Shown here: positions 52,180-60,799 of the stretch, one piece after another | Numbering within the stretch: position 1 is the first letter of the stretch | Layout of the letters: every line of letters starts with the position of its first letter | NCBI GenBank assembly: GCA_036654655.1 | Contig: JAVVRP010000003.1 | Location: 50,298-114,297, forward strand | Direction: 5' to 3' | From: JAVVRP01 sp036654655 | Lineage (GTDB): Bacteria > Bacillota > Clostridia > Christensenellales > UBA1242 | Length of the DNA: 64,000 bases | Notes under the pieces: generated by a model | Told to the model about the DNA's origin: nothing | What the model saw: the letters and a program-made list of their open reading frames with translations, nothing else | The model's database searches: none | Program-made: the position numbers and the translations under genes

Positions 52180-52804
52180 AAAAAATAGGGAACAACCATT
52201 GAGCGACCAAACAGTGCAAGGTGCAGATGCACAAATTGAAGAAGGCACATTAGATGAGTCCTCTGGCTCCCTAGGTAAATTTAAAGACGCAGAATCGTTA
52301 CTTTATGCCTATAACAATTTGCAGGCGGAGTTTACAAGAAAGTGTCAAAAACTCAGTGAACTTGAAAAACTGCCCAACACAGAACAAGCGCAAAAACAAA
52401 ATGTTTTTGAAACGCAAAATTGGAGTCAGCAGGTTTTGGAGTTTATTGAAAAAAATCAAAATGCAAAGGAGTTTGCGGGAGAAATTTCTAATGTGATAAT
52501 GCAAGATGATGTGTTAAAAACAAACCCAAATGCTTTGGAACTTGCTTGGGCAAAAATTGTTCAAGAAAAGTTTAAACAACCTAATAAAATTTTGGAAGAC
52601 AAAACATTTGTTGAAAATGAAATATTGTCCAATCCAGAAATACAAGAAAAAGTTATTGAAAAGTATTTAAAAGAATTGTATTTAAAGCGAACTCCACACA
52701 GTTTTGGTAGGTTTGATGGCGTAAGCATTGCTTCGCCAAGCATAGTTGTGCCAAATTCACTTAGCGAGGCTAAAAACATGGCACTAAAATTTTTTGGAGA
52801 ATAA
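52169..52804 (+). CDS. Scaffold-like phage protein
   Basis: A 211-residue, highly acidic, mostly helical protein. It begins with a disordered Gln/Asp/Glu-rich part, then FKDAESLLYAYNNLQAEFTRKCQKL, a pattern common in scaffolding proteins of Gram-positive phages. Its place between portal and major capsid genes fits a scaffold that shapes the prohead and is later lost. The ATG at 52169 follows AAGGAG. The upstream TTG at 52154 lies before that site. The start overlaps the portal gene end, so translation is coupled. Confidence 0.72.
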   Translation: MENEKNREQPLSDQTVQGADAQIEEGTLDESSGSLGKFKDAESLLYAYNNLQAEFTRKCQKLSELEKLPNTEQAQKQNVFETQNWSQQVLEFIEKNQNAKEFAGEISNVIMQDDVLKTNPNALELAWAKIVQEKFKQPNKILEDKTFVENEILSNPEIQEKVIEKYLKELYLKRTPHSFGRFDGVSIASPSIVVPNSLSEAKNMALKFFGE

Positions 52805-52822
52805 AATGAAAAGGAGAAAAAA

Positions 52823-54067
52823 ATGATAACTTTATCAAGTGCAGAAAATGCACTAAAATCAGTTTATCTTGGAGTTGTTGCAAATCAACTTAACATAAAT
52901 GCAAACCCATTACTTGGCAAAATTAAACAATCAACAAGAGATGTGTTTGGAAAAGAAATTATTAAAATGGCACCATGGGGCATTAATGGCGGTGTTGGCG
53001 CAGGCACAGAAACTGGCGTTTTGCCTTCTGCGGCATCAAATAAATATGTTCAATTTAAATCGGACCTTAAAAATTTGTACGGAAAAATTGAACTTTCAGA
53101 CAAGGCAATAAGAGCGTCACAAAGCAATGTTGGTGCATTTGTAAATCTTTTAAACGATGAAATGGAAGGGCTTGTTAAAGCCAGCAGTTTTAACCTTGGC
53201 AGAATGCTTCATGGTGATGGCACTGGCGTTGTTGCCACCGTTACATCATTTGATACGGCAACAAAAGTTGTAACATGTTCTACAACAGGAACTTCAAAAG
53301 TAAAAAATCTTATTGAAGGTATGGTTGTTGATACTTATAAAGCAGGGGCAAAAGTTGAAGCACTTAGCGGATTAAGAATTAATTTTGTAAACCGTGCAAC
53401 AAACACATTTACTTTTGATATTCCATCAGGCTTTTCTGGTGCATTTGCAGCAAACGATGTTTTATATGTTCAAGGTTCAAAAGGTAATGAAATTACCGGT
53501 CTTGGCACATTGTTTGGTGCAGGAACATCACTTTATGGGCTTTCTAAGGCAAATTATTCTTGGCTTAACCCATACAAAAACACGGCAGGCGGAGAAATTT
53601 CGGATGCTCTTCTTCAAAGTGGAATAGACTTTTTGGAGGAACAAAGCGGAAGCACAATAAATTATATTGCTTGCTCAACAACTGTAAGGCGTGCATATCA
53701 AGAATACATGAATTGCTATCGTAGAAATGTTGACATAACAGATCTTCAAGGTGGATACAAGGCAATTACATTTAATGGAATTCCTTTGGTTGCAGATAGA
53801 TTTGTTGCAGATGACACATTAATGCTTTTAAACACCAATGATTTCACACTTCATCAACTTTGTGATTGGGAGTGGTTACAAGGTGAAAATGGCAGAATTT
53901 TGCGTCAAAATGCGGGATATCCAACATACAGCGCAACGCTTGTTAAATATGCAGATTTAATTTGCGATCGTCCAAATGGGCAAGCAAAAATTTCTGGAAT
54001 AAACGCAACAGTTGCAAATCCATTTGCTGTTACCGTTGATATTGCAGGATACGTTAAAGCGCCCTAA
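52823..54067 (+). CDS. Phage major capsid protein
   Basis: A 414-residue, neutral, Gly/Ala/Thr-rich protein. It has the layout of an HK97-fold coat protein: N-terminal arm, an extended strand with LYGKIELSDKAI, a spine helix GAFVNLLNDEMEGLVKAS, an inserted beta domain (about 130-215), and an A-domain with VRRAYQEYM, VDITDLQGGYKAITFNGIPLVAD. AAAGGAG lies 7 bases before the ATG, in keeping with strong expression. A terminator-like hairpin right after the gene may raise capsid mRNA above downstream genes. It should assemble with the portal and scaffold. Confidence 0.87.
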   Translation: MITLSSAENALKSVYLGVVANQLNINANPLLGKIKQSTRDVFGKEIIKMAPWGINGGVGAGTETGVLPSAASNKYVQFKSDLKNLYGKIELSDKAIRASQSNVGAFVNLLNDEMEGLVKASSFNLGRMLHGDGTGVVATVTSFDTATKVVTCSTTGTSKVKNLIEGMVVDTYKAGAKVEALSGLRINFVNRATNTFTFDIPSGFSGAFAANDVLYVQGSKGNEITGLGTLFGAGTSLYGLSKANYSWLNPYKNTAGGEISDALLQSGIDFLEEQSGSTINYIACSTTVRRAYQEYMNCYRRNVDITDLQGGYKAITFNGIPLVADRFVADDTLMLLNTNDFTLHQLCDWEWLQGENGRILRQNAGYPTYSATLVKYADLICDRPNGQAKISGINATVANPFAVTVDIAGYVKAP

Positions 54068-54102
54068 TACCACAAAAAATATTTAAAAATTATTGTTAAA
54101 AA

Positions 54103-54160
54103 TTCGTGAAAGATTTTGCAAAATTATTAAAACTTTTTGCAAAACTTTCACAAGTTTTTT
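54103..54160 (+). terminator. Hairpin with T-run after the capsid gene
   Basis: GTGAAAG (54106-54112) pairs with CTTTCAC (54145-54151), continued by two TTTTGCAAAA blocks, then seven T residues. It could partly end transcription so that capsid protein is made in excess. Confidence 0.68.
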
Positions 54161-54178
54161 TAAATTAAGGGAGAGTAA

Positions 54179-54484
54179 ATGCAAGTTAACACAGACACGT
54201 TGTTTATTTGTGAAAGATTAAAACAAATAGATTCATCTTATTTTGTTATATTTAAAAATGGAAAATATCAACTTCATAGTAGTGAGCAATTGTTTAATAG
54301 TTATTGTTTAACATTTCCATTTAATGAACTAGATGAGCGTGCGGTGGATTTTGCAATGGAAACAAGGTTTAACCGTGCACGGCAACTTGTTGAAAAGTTG
54401 GACAAGGAAAACGAGTTGCTAGAAAAGAAAAATCAAACAGAAAAATTAAATCAAATTCGTGAGCAAATTAAGGAGATAAAATGA
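54179..54484 (+). CDS. Small phage-module protein of unknown function
   Basis: A 101-residue protein: a short beta-rich N-terminal half (LFICERLKQIDSSYFVIFKNG), then a charged helical coil with many Lys and Glu. GGGAG precedes the ATG. Its stop codon overlaps the next start as ATGA, so it is part of the head operon. Proteins of this size and place are often head-completion or decoration proteins. I see no specific motif and assign no function. Confidence 0.6.
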   Translation: MQVNTDTLFICERLKQIDSSYFVIFKNGKYQLHSSEQLFNSYCLTFPFNELDERAVDFAMETRFNRARQLVEKLDKENELLEKKNQTEKLNQIREQIKEIK

Positions 54485-55053
54485 CTGCAAAAGAAATTAT
54501 AGAATTGTCGGCAGAATTTTTGGGACTTGACGAACTGCTTGCAACAAATGTTTTTGTAACAACTGGAACTGCCCCAACAAGCGAGCAATTAAAAGAAGTT
54601 AACACATTAATAAGATGTTTAAACCTTGTGCTAGATGAAATTGCAACTGAATTTTTTCCCATAACAAAAAATAAAAATATTCAGTTTGTTAATGGCGAGA
54701 AGTTAATCAATGAAATTGATGTTAACATGTTGGAAATAATTAGTTTGCAAAATAATGATGGAACAAAAATACGTTTTAGGGCAGATGCAGACAAAATTTA
54801 TGCAAACACAGAAACCGCAAATGTAAATTATCGTTCACGCCCAATATCAATTTTAGAATTGACTAACAATTGTGATCAGTTTGGGTTAAAACTTACAAAA
54901 CGTATATTTGCGTATGGCGTTGCAATGGAGTTTTCATTTATTAATTCTCTTACCGATGATGCAACAATATGGGAAAATAGATTTAAAAATTCTTTATTAA
55001 CGCAAGTTAGAAAAAACAGTGAAAAGCAACTGCCTCAAAGGAGGTGGCTGTGA
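54481..55053 (+). CDS. Head-tail adaptor protein (podovirus type)
   Basis: A 190-residue helical protein with a beta insert. The N-terminal helices (TAKEIIELSAEFLGLDE, then EQLKEVNTLIRCLNLVLDEIA) and the C-terminal AYGVAMEFSFINSLTDDATIWENRF resemble adaptor or gatekeeper proteins (T7 gp11 and P22 gp4 class), which bind under the portal and take up the short tail. It lies just before the nozzle-like gene, as in podoviruses. Start and end overlap the neighbours (ATGA and GTGA). Family assignment is by pattern and position. Confidence 0.68.
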   Translation: MTAKEIIELSAEFLGLDELLATNVFVTTGTAPTSEQLKEVNTLIRCLNLVLDEIATEFFPITKNKNIQFVNGEKLINEIDVNMLEIISLQNNDGTKIRFRADADKIYANTETANVNYRSRPISILELTNNCDQFGLKLTKRIFAYGVAMEFSFINSLTDDATIWENRFKNSLLTQVRKNSEKQLPQRRWL

Positions 55054-56552
55054 TATTTTCTAAAAAGCCTTTAATAACAAAAAAGGCATCTGTTTACAAA
55101 ATAAATTATACTAGTTTTGCATCTGGAATGAATGCAGAGGTTGATGATAATCTTTTACCTCACAAGCATGCCAAAATTACATACAACTTTAAAGCATCAA
55201 ATGGCGCATTAATGCCTAGTTATGGGTTTGGTGAGTTGTTTTTGCCAAAAAGTTGGGCAAATGTTGCAGAAAAACGACAAATTTATTACAATAACATCAA
55301 CGCAGATATTCAAAAACTTTGGTGCTTTAAGTGTTGGGATGCATCCACAAATTTAAGAGATGATCATATAATTTTTTGCACCGGTGACAACCAAATGAGA
55401 TACATAAGAGTTGTAGACTTGTCCCCATTAAATGCACCAGTTACAATGGGCGAGGAATTAACAGGACAACCAAAATGCGTAAGTTACAGGCTTAACGGTA
55501 CGGATAGTTTTATTATGACGTGCCCAAATGGCAAAATGCAAGTGTATCGTGTTAATCTTAAAACCCCAGTTTTTCCAAACGCACCCAAAATTGTTAGTTT
55601 GTGCGTACATTACGAACGACTTTTTGCAATTCAAGAGGGTGAGCGTACAAGGTTAACGTTTTCTGCAAATTTAGATCCAACAAATTGGAACATAAGCACA
55701 GATAACGCAGGATTTATTGACCTTTTGGATGAAAGAGGCTCTATGAACAAAGTGCTTAGTTTTAATGACTATGTGTATGTGTTTAGAGATTATGGAGTAA
55801 CAAGAATTTCTGCATATGGTGCGCAAGATGAATTTTCTGTAACTCAACTTTTTGTTTCAAGTGTTAAAATTTATGGAGATTCTGTTTGTGCTTGCGGAGA
55901 TAGAATTATTTTTCTTGCAAAGGATGGGCTCCATGCTTTTGACGGATATAACACTGTGAAACTAAATCTTGGCATAGACAGTTTGTTTGCTTATGATAAT
56001 TCAAATTCTAAATCATGTTTTTTTAATGATAGTTATTTTTTAGCATGCAGAATGAACTTTAATGATGGAAAAACTGTCGAATGTGAAAGCGTGGCAAACT
56101 ATGTTAACAATGTTTTGCTTGAATATGATTTCAGAAAAAATGAAATAAACGTTGTAAGAGGTGTGGACATAAAAGACATGGTTGCAGTTATGAATGAGGG
56201 AGTAAGCGAATTAGTTGCATGTTTTAGAGGTGAAAAAAACAAAAAATTAGGGATGCTTACAAATGACGGCAAGTTTTTTGGAACAGTTTTGCCAAAGTGT
56301 TGGGCCTCCCCAAAAAGTAATTTAAGCCAACCCAACAAACAAAAACGCATTAAAGAAGTTAACATAAAATCTGAATATCCAAGCAAAGTTGTTATCACAA
56401 CGGATAAAGAAACAAAAACATATAACGTTTGTGCAAAAAAATCGACTCAACGAATTAAAACAAATGTTGTTGGAGAACTTGTTCAAATTTGTTTTGAAAC
56501 AAATTATGAAAATGCAAATATTTCTTCTCCGCAAATAATGGTGGGGATTTGA
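55050..56552 (+). CDS. Tail nozzle/stabilisation protein (beta-propeller)
   Basis: A 500-residue beta-rich protein that looks like the tail hub or nozzle of short-tailed phages (P22 gp10, T7 gp12 class). Examples are ASGMNAEVDDNLLPHKHA near the start, ERLFAIQEGERTRLTFSANLDP, GFIDLLDERGSMNKVLSF and DYVYVFRDYGVTRISAYG. The repeated four-stranded blades suggest a propeller. The GTG at 55050 is chosen because AAAGGAGG (55037-55044) ends 5 bases before it. The GTG at 55044 lies inside that site. The start forms a GTGA overlap with the adaptor gene. A short tail is thus likely. Confidence 0.75.
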   Translation: MIFSKKPLITKKASVYKINYTSFASGMNAEVDDNLLPHKHAKITYNFKASNGALMPSYGFGELFLPKSWANVAEKRQIYYNNINADIQKLWCFKCWDASTNLRDDHIIFCTGDNQMRYIRVVDLSPLNAPVTMGEELTGQPKCVSYRLNGTDSFIMTCPNGKMQVYRVNLKTPVFPNAPKIVSLCVHYERLFAIQEGERTRLTFSANLDPTNWNISTDNAGFIDLLDERGSMNKVLSFNDYVYVFRDYGVTRISAYGAQDEFSVTQLFVSSVKIYGDSVCACGDRIIFLAKDGLHAFDGYNTVKLNLGIDSLFAYDNSNSKSCFFNDSYFLACRMNFNDGKTVECESVANYVNNVLLEYDFRKNEINVVRGVDIKDMVAVMNEGVSELVACFRGEKNKKLGMLTNDGKFFGTVLPKCWASPKSNLSQPNKQKRIKEVNIKSEYPSKVVITTDKETKTYNVCAKKSTQRIKTNVVGELVQICFETNYENANISSPQIMVGI

Positions 56553-56629
56553 TTATTTCTAATGCAATTATTCAGGCATTTTGTGGAATTGAAAAGCGTA
56601 AAAACTATTACAAAAAAGGAGGAACTGGA

Positions 56630-57604
56630 ATGTACAAATTTTACTTTACAGATGAAGATGCAAAAAAAATTGAGGAAGTAACTTATGATTTTGAAAAAAC
56701 AAATAAATTGTTTAAAGAAATAGACAAAAAATACAAATTCAATGTACCAGAAGTAAAACCAACCGATGTAACGTTAAAATTGGAAAAATTAAATTTTGAC
56801 CATTTAACAGATGAAGAAATAAAAGCAAAAGCAGAAAATGCACTTGCAAATTTAAAACAGACCACATTGTCCGGGTTGGAAGATAAATACAACTCTGATA
56901 AAAACATGTTAGAACAAGAAATAGCAAGCAAAGAGGGCCGAAACCAAGAGCAAAAGCAATCACTTGAATTTGCATATGACATTGCAAAAACCAATGCGTC
57001 AAATGATGCCACAAAACGTGGGCTTGCACGAAGTTCCATTATTGTTAACAAATTGGAAGCGTTTGACAAAGATATGCTTTCAAATTTTGCCGAAATAGAT
57101 AAGGAGCATGCAAAAACAATGAATGCTTTGGAAAGTCAGAAATCCATGCTAGAAACTCAAAAACAAAAAGCGCTAACAGATTTTAACATTTCTTATGCCA
57201 CAAAACTGGTTAGCAAAATTGACGACTTAAATGCACAAATTTTAAAAGAAGAAGAAAAGGTTGTAAAATATAACAACAATATTGCCGAGGCTGAGGCAAA
57301 GTTTGATAGAGAAAATGAAAATATTAATATAAGTCGAGGCAGACAAAATATTAAGGATAAAATGGATTTTTATGACTTTCAGGAAGAATGGGGCAATAAA
57401 ATTGAAAGCGAAAAACAAAATGAAAAATACAAAATAGCCTACAATGAATTGCTAAAACTTGGACCAGAAGAAGCATTTAAAGAAGTTGAACAAAATTCTG
57501 CTTACAACACAGAATTGGGTGAAAACGCATATCTTACTTTGTACAACAACATTGCTAAAAGATTGTCCGATTTTAGAGAAAATTTAAAAAAAAATAAAAA
57601 ATAA
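56630..57604 (+). CDS. Coiled-coil phage-module protein
   Basis: A 324-residue, highly charged helical protein. Long coiled coils cover about 70-300 (Glu, Lys and Asn rich, with heptad Leu/Ile). A conserved-looking core, NDATKRGLARSSIIVNKLEAFD, lies at about 125-145. No enzyme motif is seen. In short-tailed phages this place often holds an internal ejection protein or tail needle, and either would fit. AAAGGAGG lies 7 bases before ATG 56630. An in-frame TTG at 56549 would have no such site. The stop overlaps the next ATG (TAATG). Confidence 0.65.
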   Translation: MYKFYFTDEDAKKIEEVTYDFEKTNKLFKEIDKKYKFNVPEVKPTDVTLKLEKLNFDHLTDEEIKAKAENALANLKQTTLSGLEDKYNSDKNMLEQEIASKEGRNQEQKQSLEFAYDIAKTNASNDATKRGLARSSIIVNKLEAFDKDMLSNFAEIDKEHAKTMNALESQKSMLETQKQKALTDFNISYATKLVSKIDDLNAQILKEEEKVVKYNNNIAEAEAKFDRENENINISRGRQNIKDKMDFYDFQEEWGNKIESEKQNEKYKIAYNELLKLGPEEAFKEVEQNSAYNTELGENAYLTLYNNIAKRLSDFRENLKKNKK

Positions 57605-57855
57605 TGTGGCAGGACATAGTTAATGTTGCTGTAAGTAACGGGCTTTTTGCCTTATTATTTGTTGCTTTACTTTTATATCAACTTAAAGACAGCCGAAACA
57701 GAGAAAAACGTTATGTTCAAACAATTCAACGCCTAACTTATCATTTAGATGTGGTTTTAGAAATAAAAAACGCGGTTGAAAAAATTCAAAATGAAGTTGG
57801 CAAAGGAGAAACAAAACATGAAAGAAAAATTAAAACAAAAAATCAAATCGTATAG
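57604..57855 (+). CDS. BhlA/UviB-like holin
   Basis: An 83-residue protein with one N-terminal hydrophobic helix (VSNGLFALLFVALLLYQL), then a basic amphipathic coil. This is the layout of BhlA/UviB holin-like proteins, such as bacteriocin-release holins of clostridia. Holins make membrane pores at the end of a lytic cycle. It overlaps the coiled-coil gene by one base and the next holin-like gene by 38 bases. No endolysin is encoded nearby. Confidence 0.72.
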   Translation: MWQDIVNVAVSNGLFALLFVALLLYQLKDSRNREKRYVQTIQRLTYHLDVVLEIKNAVEKIQNEVGKGETKHERKIKTKNQIV

Positions 57856-58159
57856 TTTTTGGACCAGCATGGCTGGTGCCGTTGTTGTTTTGCTTCAAAG
57901 TTTATCGGAAGTTTTTGGTTTTGTTGTTAGCGAAAAAATGGTTTCAAATATTATTATGGCAATTTGTGGGGTCCTTGTTGTTTTGGGTGTTGTTAGCATG
58001 CCAACTCCACCCAAAAAGGCAGAAGACAAACCTGCAAAAAAAAATAATAAAGTTAATGATCAAGAAATGCTAGAAACGCTTGCAGAAATAAATTCTTATG
58101 AACAAGACAAAACAACAGAAACAGAAGAAAAATATGTTTCTAAAAAAAGTTTAAAATAA
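57818..58159 (+). CDS. Phage holin (phi LC3-like)
   Basis: A 113-residue protein with two hydrophobic helices: SFWTSMAGAVVVLLQSL and SNIIMAICGVLVVLGVV. MPTPPKK and a charged tail follow, which fits the phi LC3/phage_holin_1 layout (NPxFW...G...P.P). The ATG at 57818 is preferred because AAAGGAG lies before it. The upstream in-frame TTG at 57776 does not fit that site. Two holin-like genes in a row often form a holin and antiholin pair. A strong terminator ends the module right after it. Confidence 0.78.
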   Translation: MKEKLKQKIKSYSFWTSMAGAVVVLLQSLSEVFGFVVSEKMVSNIIMAICGVLVVLGVVSMPTPPKKAEDKPAKKNNKVNDQEMLETLAEINSYEQDKTTETEEKYVSKKSLK

Positions 58160-58167
58160 AAAAAATT

Positions 58168-58204
58168 AAAACGCAAACAAAAATAAAATTGTTTGCGTTT
58201 TTTT
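58168..58204 (+). terminator. Rho-independent terminator of the phage-like module
   Basis: AAACGCAAACAA (left arm) pairs with TTGTTTGCGTTT (right arm) over a short A-rich loop, followed by a T-run. Confidence 0.9.
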
Positions 58205-58251
58205 GTAACAAAAGTTGCTAAAATGTGGATAACACAAGTTTTTAAATTAAG

Positions 58252-58280
58252 TTGCAAATAGGCAATAAAAATGATAAACT
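58252..58280 (+). promoter_or_regulatory. Promoter placed for a leaderless phosphoesterase transcript
   Basis: TTGCAA at 58252-58257, a 17-base spacer, and TAAACT at 58275-58280 preceded by TGA (extended -10). The GTG at 58286 follows after 5 bases. Confidence 0.62.
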
Positions 58281-58285
58281 AAGGC

Positions 58286-58981
58286 GTGAAGATTTTTGCT
58301 ATAAGTGATTTGCATTTATGTGTAAGCGGTGCCAAACCTATGGAAATTTTTGGTGAGGGATGGACTGGATATTTGCAAAAAATTGAAGAAGATTGGTTAA
58401 AAAAAGTAAGTAAAGATGATATTGTTTTAATTGCTGGTGATTTATCGTGGGCAATGAAAGATGAAGATGCAAAAAAAGATTTTGAATATCTTTCAAGGCT
58501 TCCGGGTAAAAAAATAATTATAAGAGGCAATCATGATTATTGGTGGAAATCCATTTCCAAAGTGAGAAGCATGCTTCCAGAAAATATTTTTGCACTTCAA
58601 AACGATGCCATAATTATTGATAATGTTATAATTTGCGGAACAAGGGGTTGGACAATTCCAGAAGGTAGGCTTGCAACATCCGAAAACAAAAAACTTTTTT
58701 TGCGAGAGGTCCAACGTCTTGAAATTTCTTTAAAGTGTGCAAAACAACTTCAAAATAATGACCAAAAAATTTTTTGCATGATTCACTATCCGCCGTTTGG
58801 CTCCAATCAAAAAACAAGCGAACTTACAAAGTTAATTGAAAGTTATGGCGTGCACGAAGTTGTTTATGGGCATTTGCATGGCCAAAATTCAAGGCGCACA
58901 GCAAAAGTGAAAATAAACAAAATTAACTATCATTTAACTTCATGTGATTTTTTAAAAAATCAACTTTTGCAACTTAAATAG
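58286..58981 (+). CDS. Calcineurin-like metallophosphoesterase
   Basis: A 231-residue enzyme with the di-metal phosphoesterase motifs in order: ISDLHL (residues 4-9), AGDLSWA, RGNHDYWW, IHYPP and GHLHGQ. It is probably cytosolic. Members of this clostridial branch are annotated only as metallophosphoesterases. The substrate may be a nucleotide, a phosphoprotein or a lipid. It does not belong to the phage-like operon, because a terminator and a separate promoter stand between. The last 8 bases overlap the end of the convergent deoA-type gene. The GTG start has no ribosome binding site. Confidence 0.88.
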   Translation: MKIFAISDLHLCVSGAKPMEIFGEGWTGYLQKIEEDWLKKVSKDDIVLIAGDLSWAMKDEDAKKDFEYLSRLPGKKIIIRGNHDYWWKSISKVRSMLPENIFALQNDAIIIDNVIICGTRGWTIPEGRLATSENKKLFLREVQRLEISLKCAKQLQNNDQKIFCMIHYPPFGSNQKTSELTKLIESYGVHEVVYGHLHGQNSRRTAKVKINKINYHLTSCDFLKNQLLQLK

Positions 58982-60224
58982 ATTTCTTTTTAAAAACAAT
59001 GCAATTTAAAAATTTGTTTTTATCTTCTATTGACAATTTTTTGCAGTTGTAAATACTAAATAATGCATCGTTCATTTTTATTGTTTGGCCAATTTTAAAA
59101 TACAGCCTAACACCAAAATCACAATTTTTGCTTTCTAACTTGTTGCAAATATTGCCAAGTTCTTCGGTGTGTATTTTTTCTATTATCCCATGATTATCTG
59201 AATATATATTTTGGCTTGTTTCAGGATATTTTTCAAAAAATAATTTTGTGCTTCCACCACTAGCAGAAATCATATTTTTAAATTTTCGTATTGCACAACC
59301 GGACATTATTGTTTTTTTAACTTGTGCAAGAGCAGTTGCCTTTGCAATCCCTTTTGCACTATACATTATGTTTACGCAAATTTTTGTTGCCAAATTTGTA
59401 AGCCTTCCCTTTTTGCCTCTTAAAACTTCCAAGGCTTCCATTGCTTCAAGTTTGCTTCCAATATTTTGTCCAAGTGGTTGAATTGTTTGGCTGTAAATAA
59501 TTTGTATTTTTTTACCATCTTTAATTCCTATCCTTCGCATTAAATTGCCAAGTTTTAACGCTTCGGATTTTGTTTTAACAAATGCACCATCACCATATTT
59601 TACGTCAAGCAAAATCACGTCTGCGCCCAGTGCAAGTTTTTTGCACATCACACTAGAAGCAATAAGTGAAATATTTTTTATTGTGTTTGTTTTGTTTCTA
59701 AGTTCGTATATTTTTTTGTCTGCTGGTGCAATTGTTTCACTTTGTGAAATAAGGCATGCACCATTTTTTTTTGTAAGTTCAAGGGCTTCGGCTGGTGATG
59801 GAGTAAGGTTATAACCGTTAAATACTTGCAATTTGTTTGCAGTTCCTCCGGTGTGCCCAAGTGCCCCGCCACTTGCTTTAAGAAAATATATTCCGTTGCA
59901 TGCAAGAACGGGAGCAATAATAAGTGTTGTTGTGTCCGACACTCCGCCTGTGGAATGTTTGTCGGCGGTAACTCCATCAAGAATGCTTAAATCAAGTGTT
60001 TCGCCACTGTTTTGCATTGCCTTTGTTAAATTATATGTTTCAGAAAAATTTAATCCATTTTCACAAACAGCAAGCAAAAATTTTGTCATAGTGCTGTCAT
60101 TAATTTTTTCTTCTATGTATTCCTTAACAATAAAATTAATTTGTGCACGTGTTAAAATTTTGCCAAGTTGTTTGTTATTAACAATTTGTTCGGCGTTTAA
60201 TAATATTTGTTTTTTTGTTTTCAT
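58974..60224 (-). CDS. deoA: Thymidine/pyrimidine-nucleoside phosphorylase
   Basis: A 416-residue enzyme that cleaves pyrimidine nucleosides with phosphate to give the base and (deoxy)ribose-1-phosphate. The signature DKHSTGGVSDTTT (usually GGVGDKTT) and KASGGALGHTGGTANKL (usually SGRGLGHTGGT) are recognisable but altered. Further motifs are ETIAPADKKIYELR, LIASSVMCKKLALGAD and DVKYGDGAFVKT. The C-terminal PYNP domain is present. Changes near the phosphate-binding loop (Lys of GDKTT to Thr, Arg of SGRGL to Gly) could shift specificity. AGAAGG precedes the ATG. The PAP2 gene lies 23 bases upstream of it, likely in the same transcript. Confidence 0.9.
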   Translation of the reverse strand: MKTKKQILLNAEQIVNNKQLGKILTRAQINFIVKEYIEEKINDSTMTKFLLAVCENGLNFSETYNLTKAMQNSGETLDLSILDGVTADKHSTGGVSDTTTLIIAPVLACNGIYFLKASGGALGHTGGTANKLQVFNGYNLTPSPAEALELTKKNGACLISQSETIAPADKKIYELRNKTNTIKNISLIASSVMCKKLALGADVILLDVKYGDGAFVKTKSEALKLGNLMRRIGIKDGKKIQIIYSQTIQPLGQNIGSKLEAMEALEVLRGKKGRLTNLATKICVNIMYSAKGIAKATALAQVKKTIMSGCAIRKFKNMISASGGSTKLFFEKYPETSQNIYSDNHGIIEKIHTEELGNICNKLESKNCDFGVRLYFKIGQTIKMNDALFSIYNCKKLSIEDKNKFLNCIVFKKKSI

Positions 60225-60247
60225 ATTACCTTCTTTTTACATTTATA

Positions 60248-60793
60248 TCACTTTAAATTTGTTTTGTCACCATTTTTTCTGTACTTATACGCAATTAATC
60301 CAAACACAGAAACAACTGTGCCAACAGCCATCCCTGCCAAAATATCCGTTAAAAAGTGTTGCCCCAAATACATTCTTGAAATAACAACCATAATAAAAAA
60401 CAATATAATAAAAAAAACAGATATAACTTTTGTATTTTTGTGTTTTGCTGTTTTGCAAATTATAAAAATTAAAAATATGCAAATAATTATTGCAGAAACT
60501 GTATGTCCGCTTGGCATACTGCTTCCATTTGCATGTAACCTATCCACAATTGATAAATCAATTTGATATGGCCTTAATTTGTTAATAACAGATTTTAAAA
60601 TCCAGTTTATTGCAACTCCAATGCCATATGTTCCCGCAAAAAATAAAGAATATATTTTGTTTGAAAACAATAACATAAAAGTAAAGCAAATTACAAAACC
60701 AATCCAACTGCCCAAAAAAGATGCGCCAAAAAATATTACGTCCAAAAAATCACATGTTAAACTTTGAAAAAATTTTATTAATTCCAATTCCAT
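60248..60793 (-). CDS. PAP2-family membrane phosphatase
   Basis: A 181-residue protein with about six transmembrane helices. It has the three PAP2 motifs: KSVINKLRP (KxxxxxxRP), MPSGHTVS (PSGH), and SRMYLGQHFLTD (SRxxxxxHxxxD). The family dephosphorylates lipid phosphates, often undecaprenyl diphosphate in bacteria, so it could share work with UppP. The ATG at 60793 is chosen because the -10 box TATAAT lies 6 bases before it. An upstream TTG (60811) would be within that promoter. It probably heads a unit with deoA. Confidence 0.88.
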   Translation of the reverse strand: MELELIKFFQSLTCDFLDVIFFGASFLGSWIGFVICFTFMLLFSNKIYSLFFAGTYGIGVAINWILKSVINKLRPYQIDLSIVDRLHANGSSMPSGHTVSAIIICIFLIFIICKTAKHKNTKVISVFFIILFFIMVVISRMYLGQHFLTDILAGMAVGTVVSVFGLIAYKYRKNGDKTNLK

Positions 60794-60799
60794 TTTTAT

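Larger units (their letters stand above)
43506..58159 (+). mobile_element. Podovirus-like particle module without integrase or lysin
   Basis: The plus-strand genes encode an HTH regulator, TerL, a TerS-like protein, portal, scaffold-like protein, major capsid protein, a small head protein, head-tail adaptor, tail nozzle, a coiled-coil protein and two holin-like proteins, in normal phage order from portal onward. The key TerL residues are intact. Missing are integrase, repressor, replication genes, endolysin and receptor-binding tail protein. No att-type direct repeat was recognised at the ends. Base composition and codon use look like those of the neighbours. It may be a reduced prophage, a domesticated gene-transfer-like particle, or part of a larger element whose other genes lie elsewhere. 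Confidence 0.65.
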
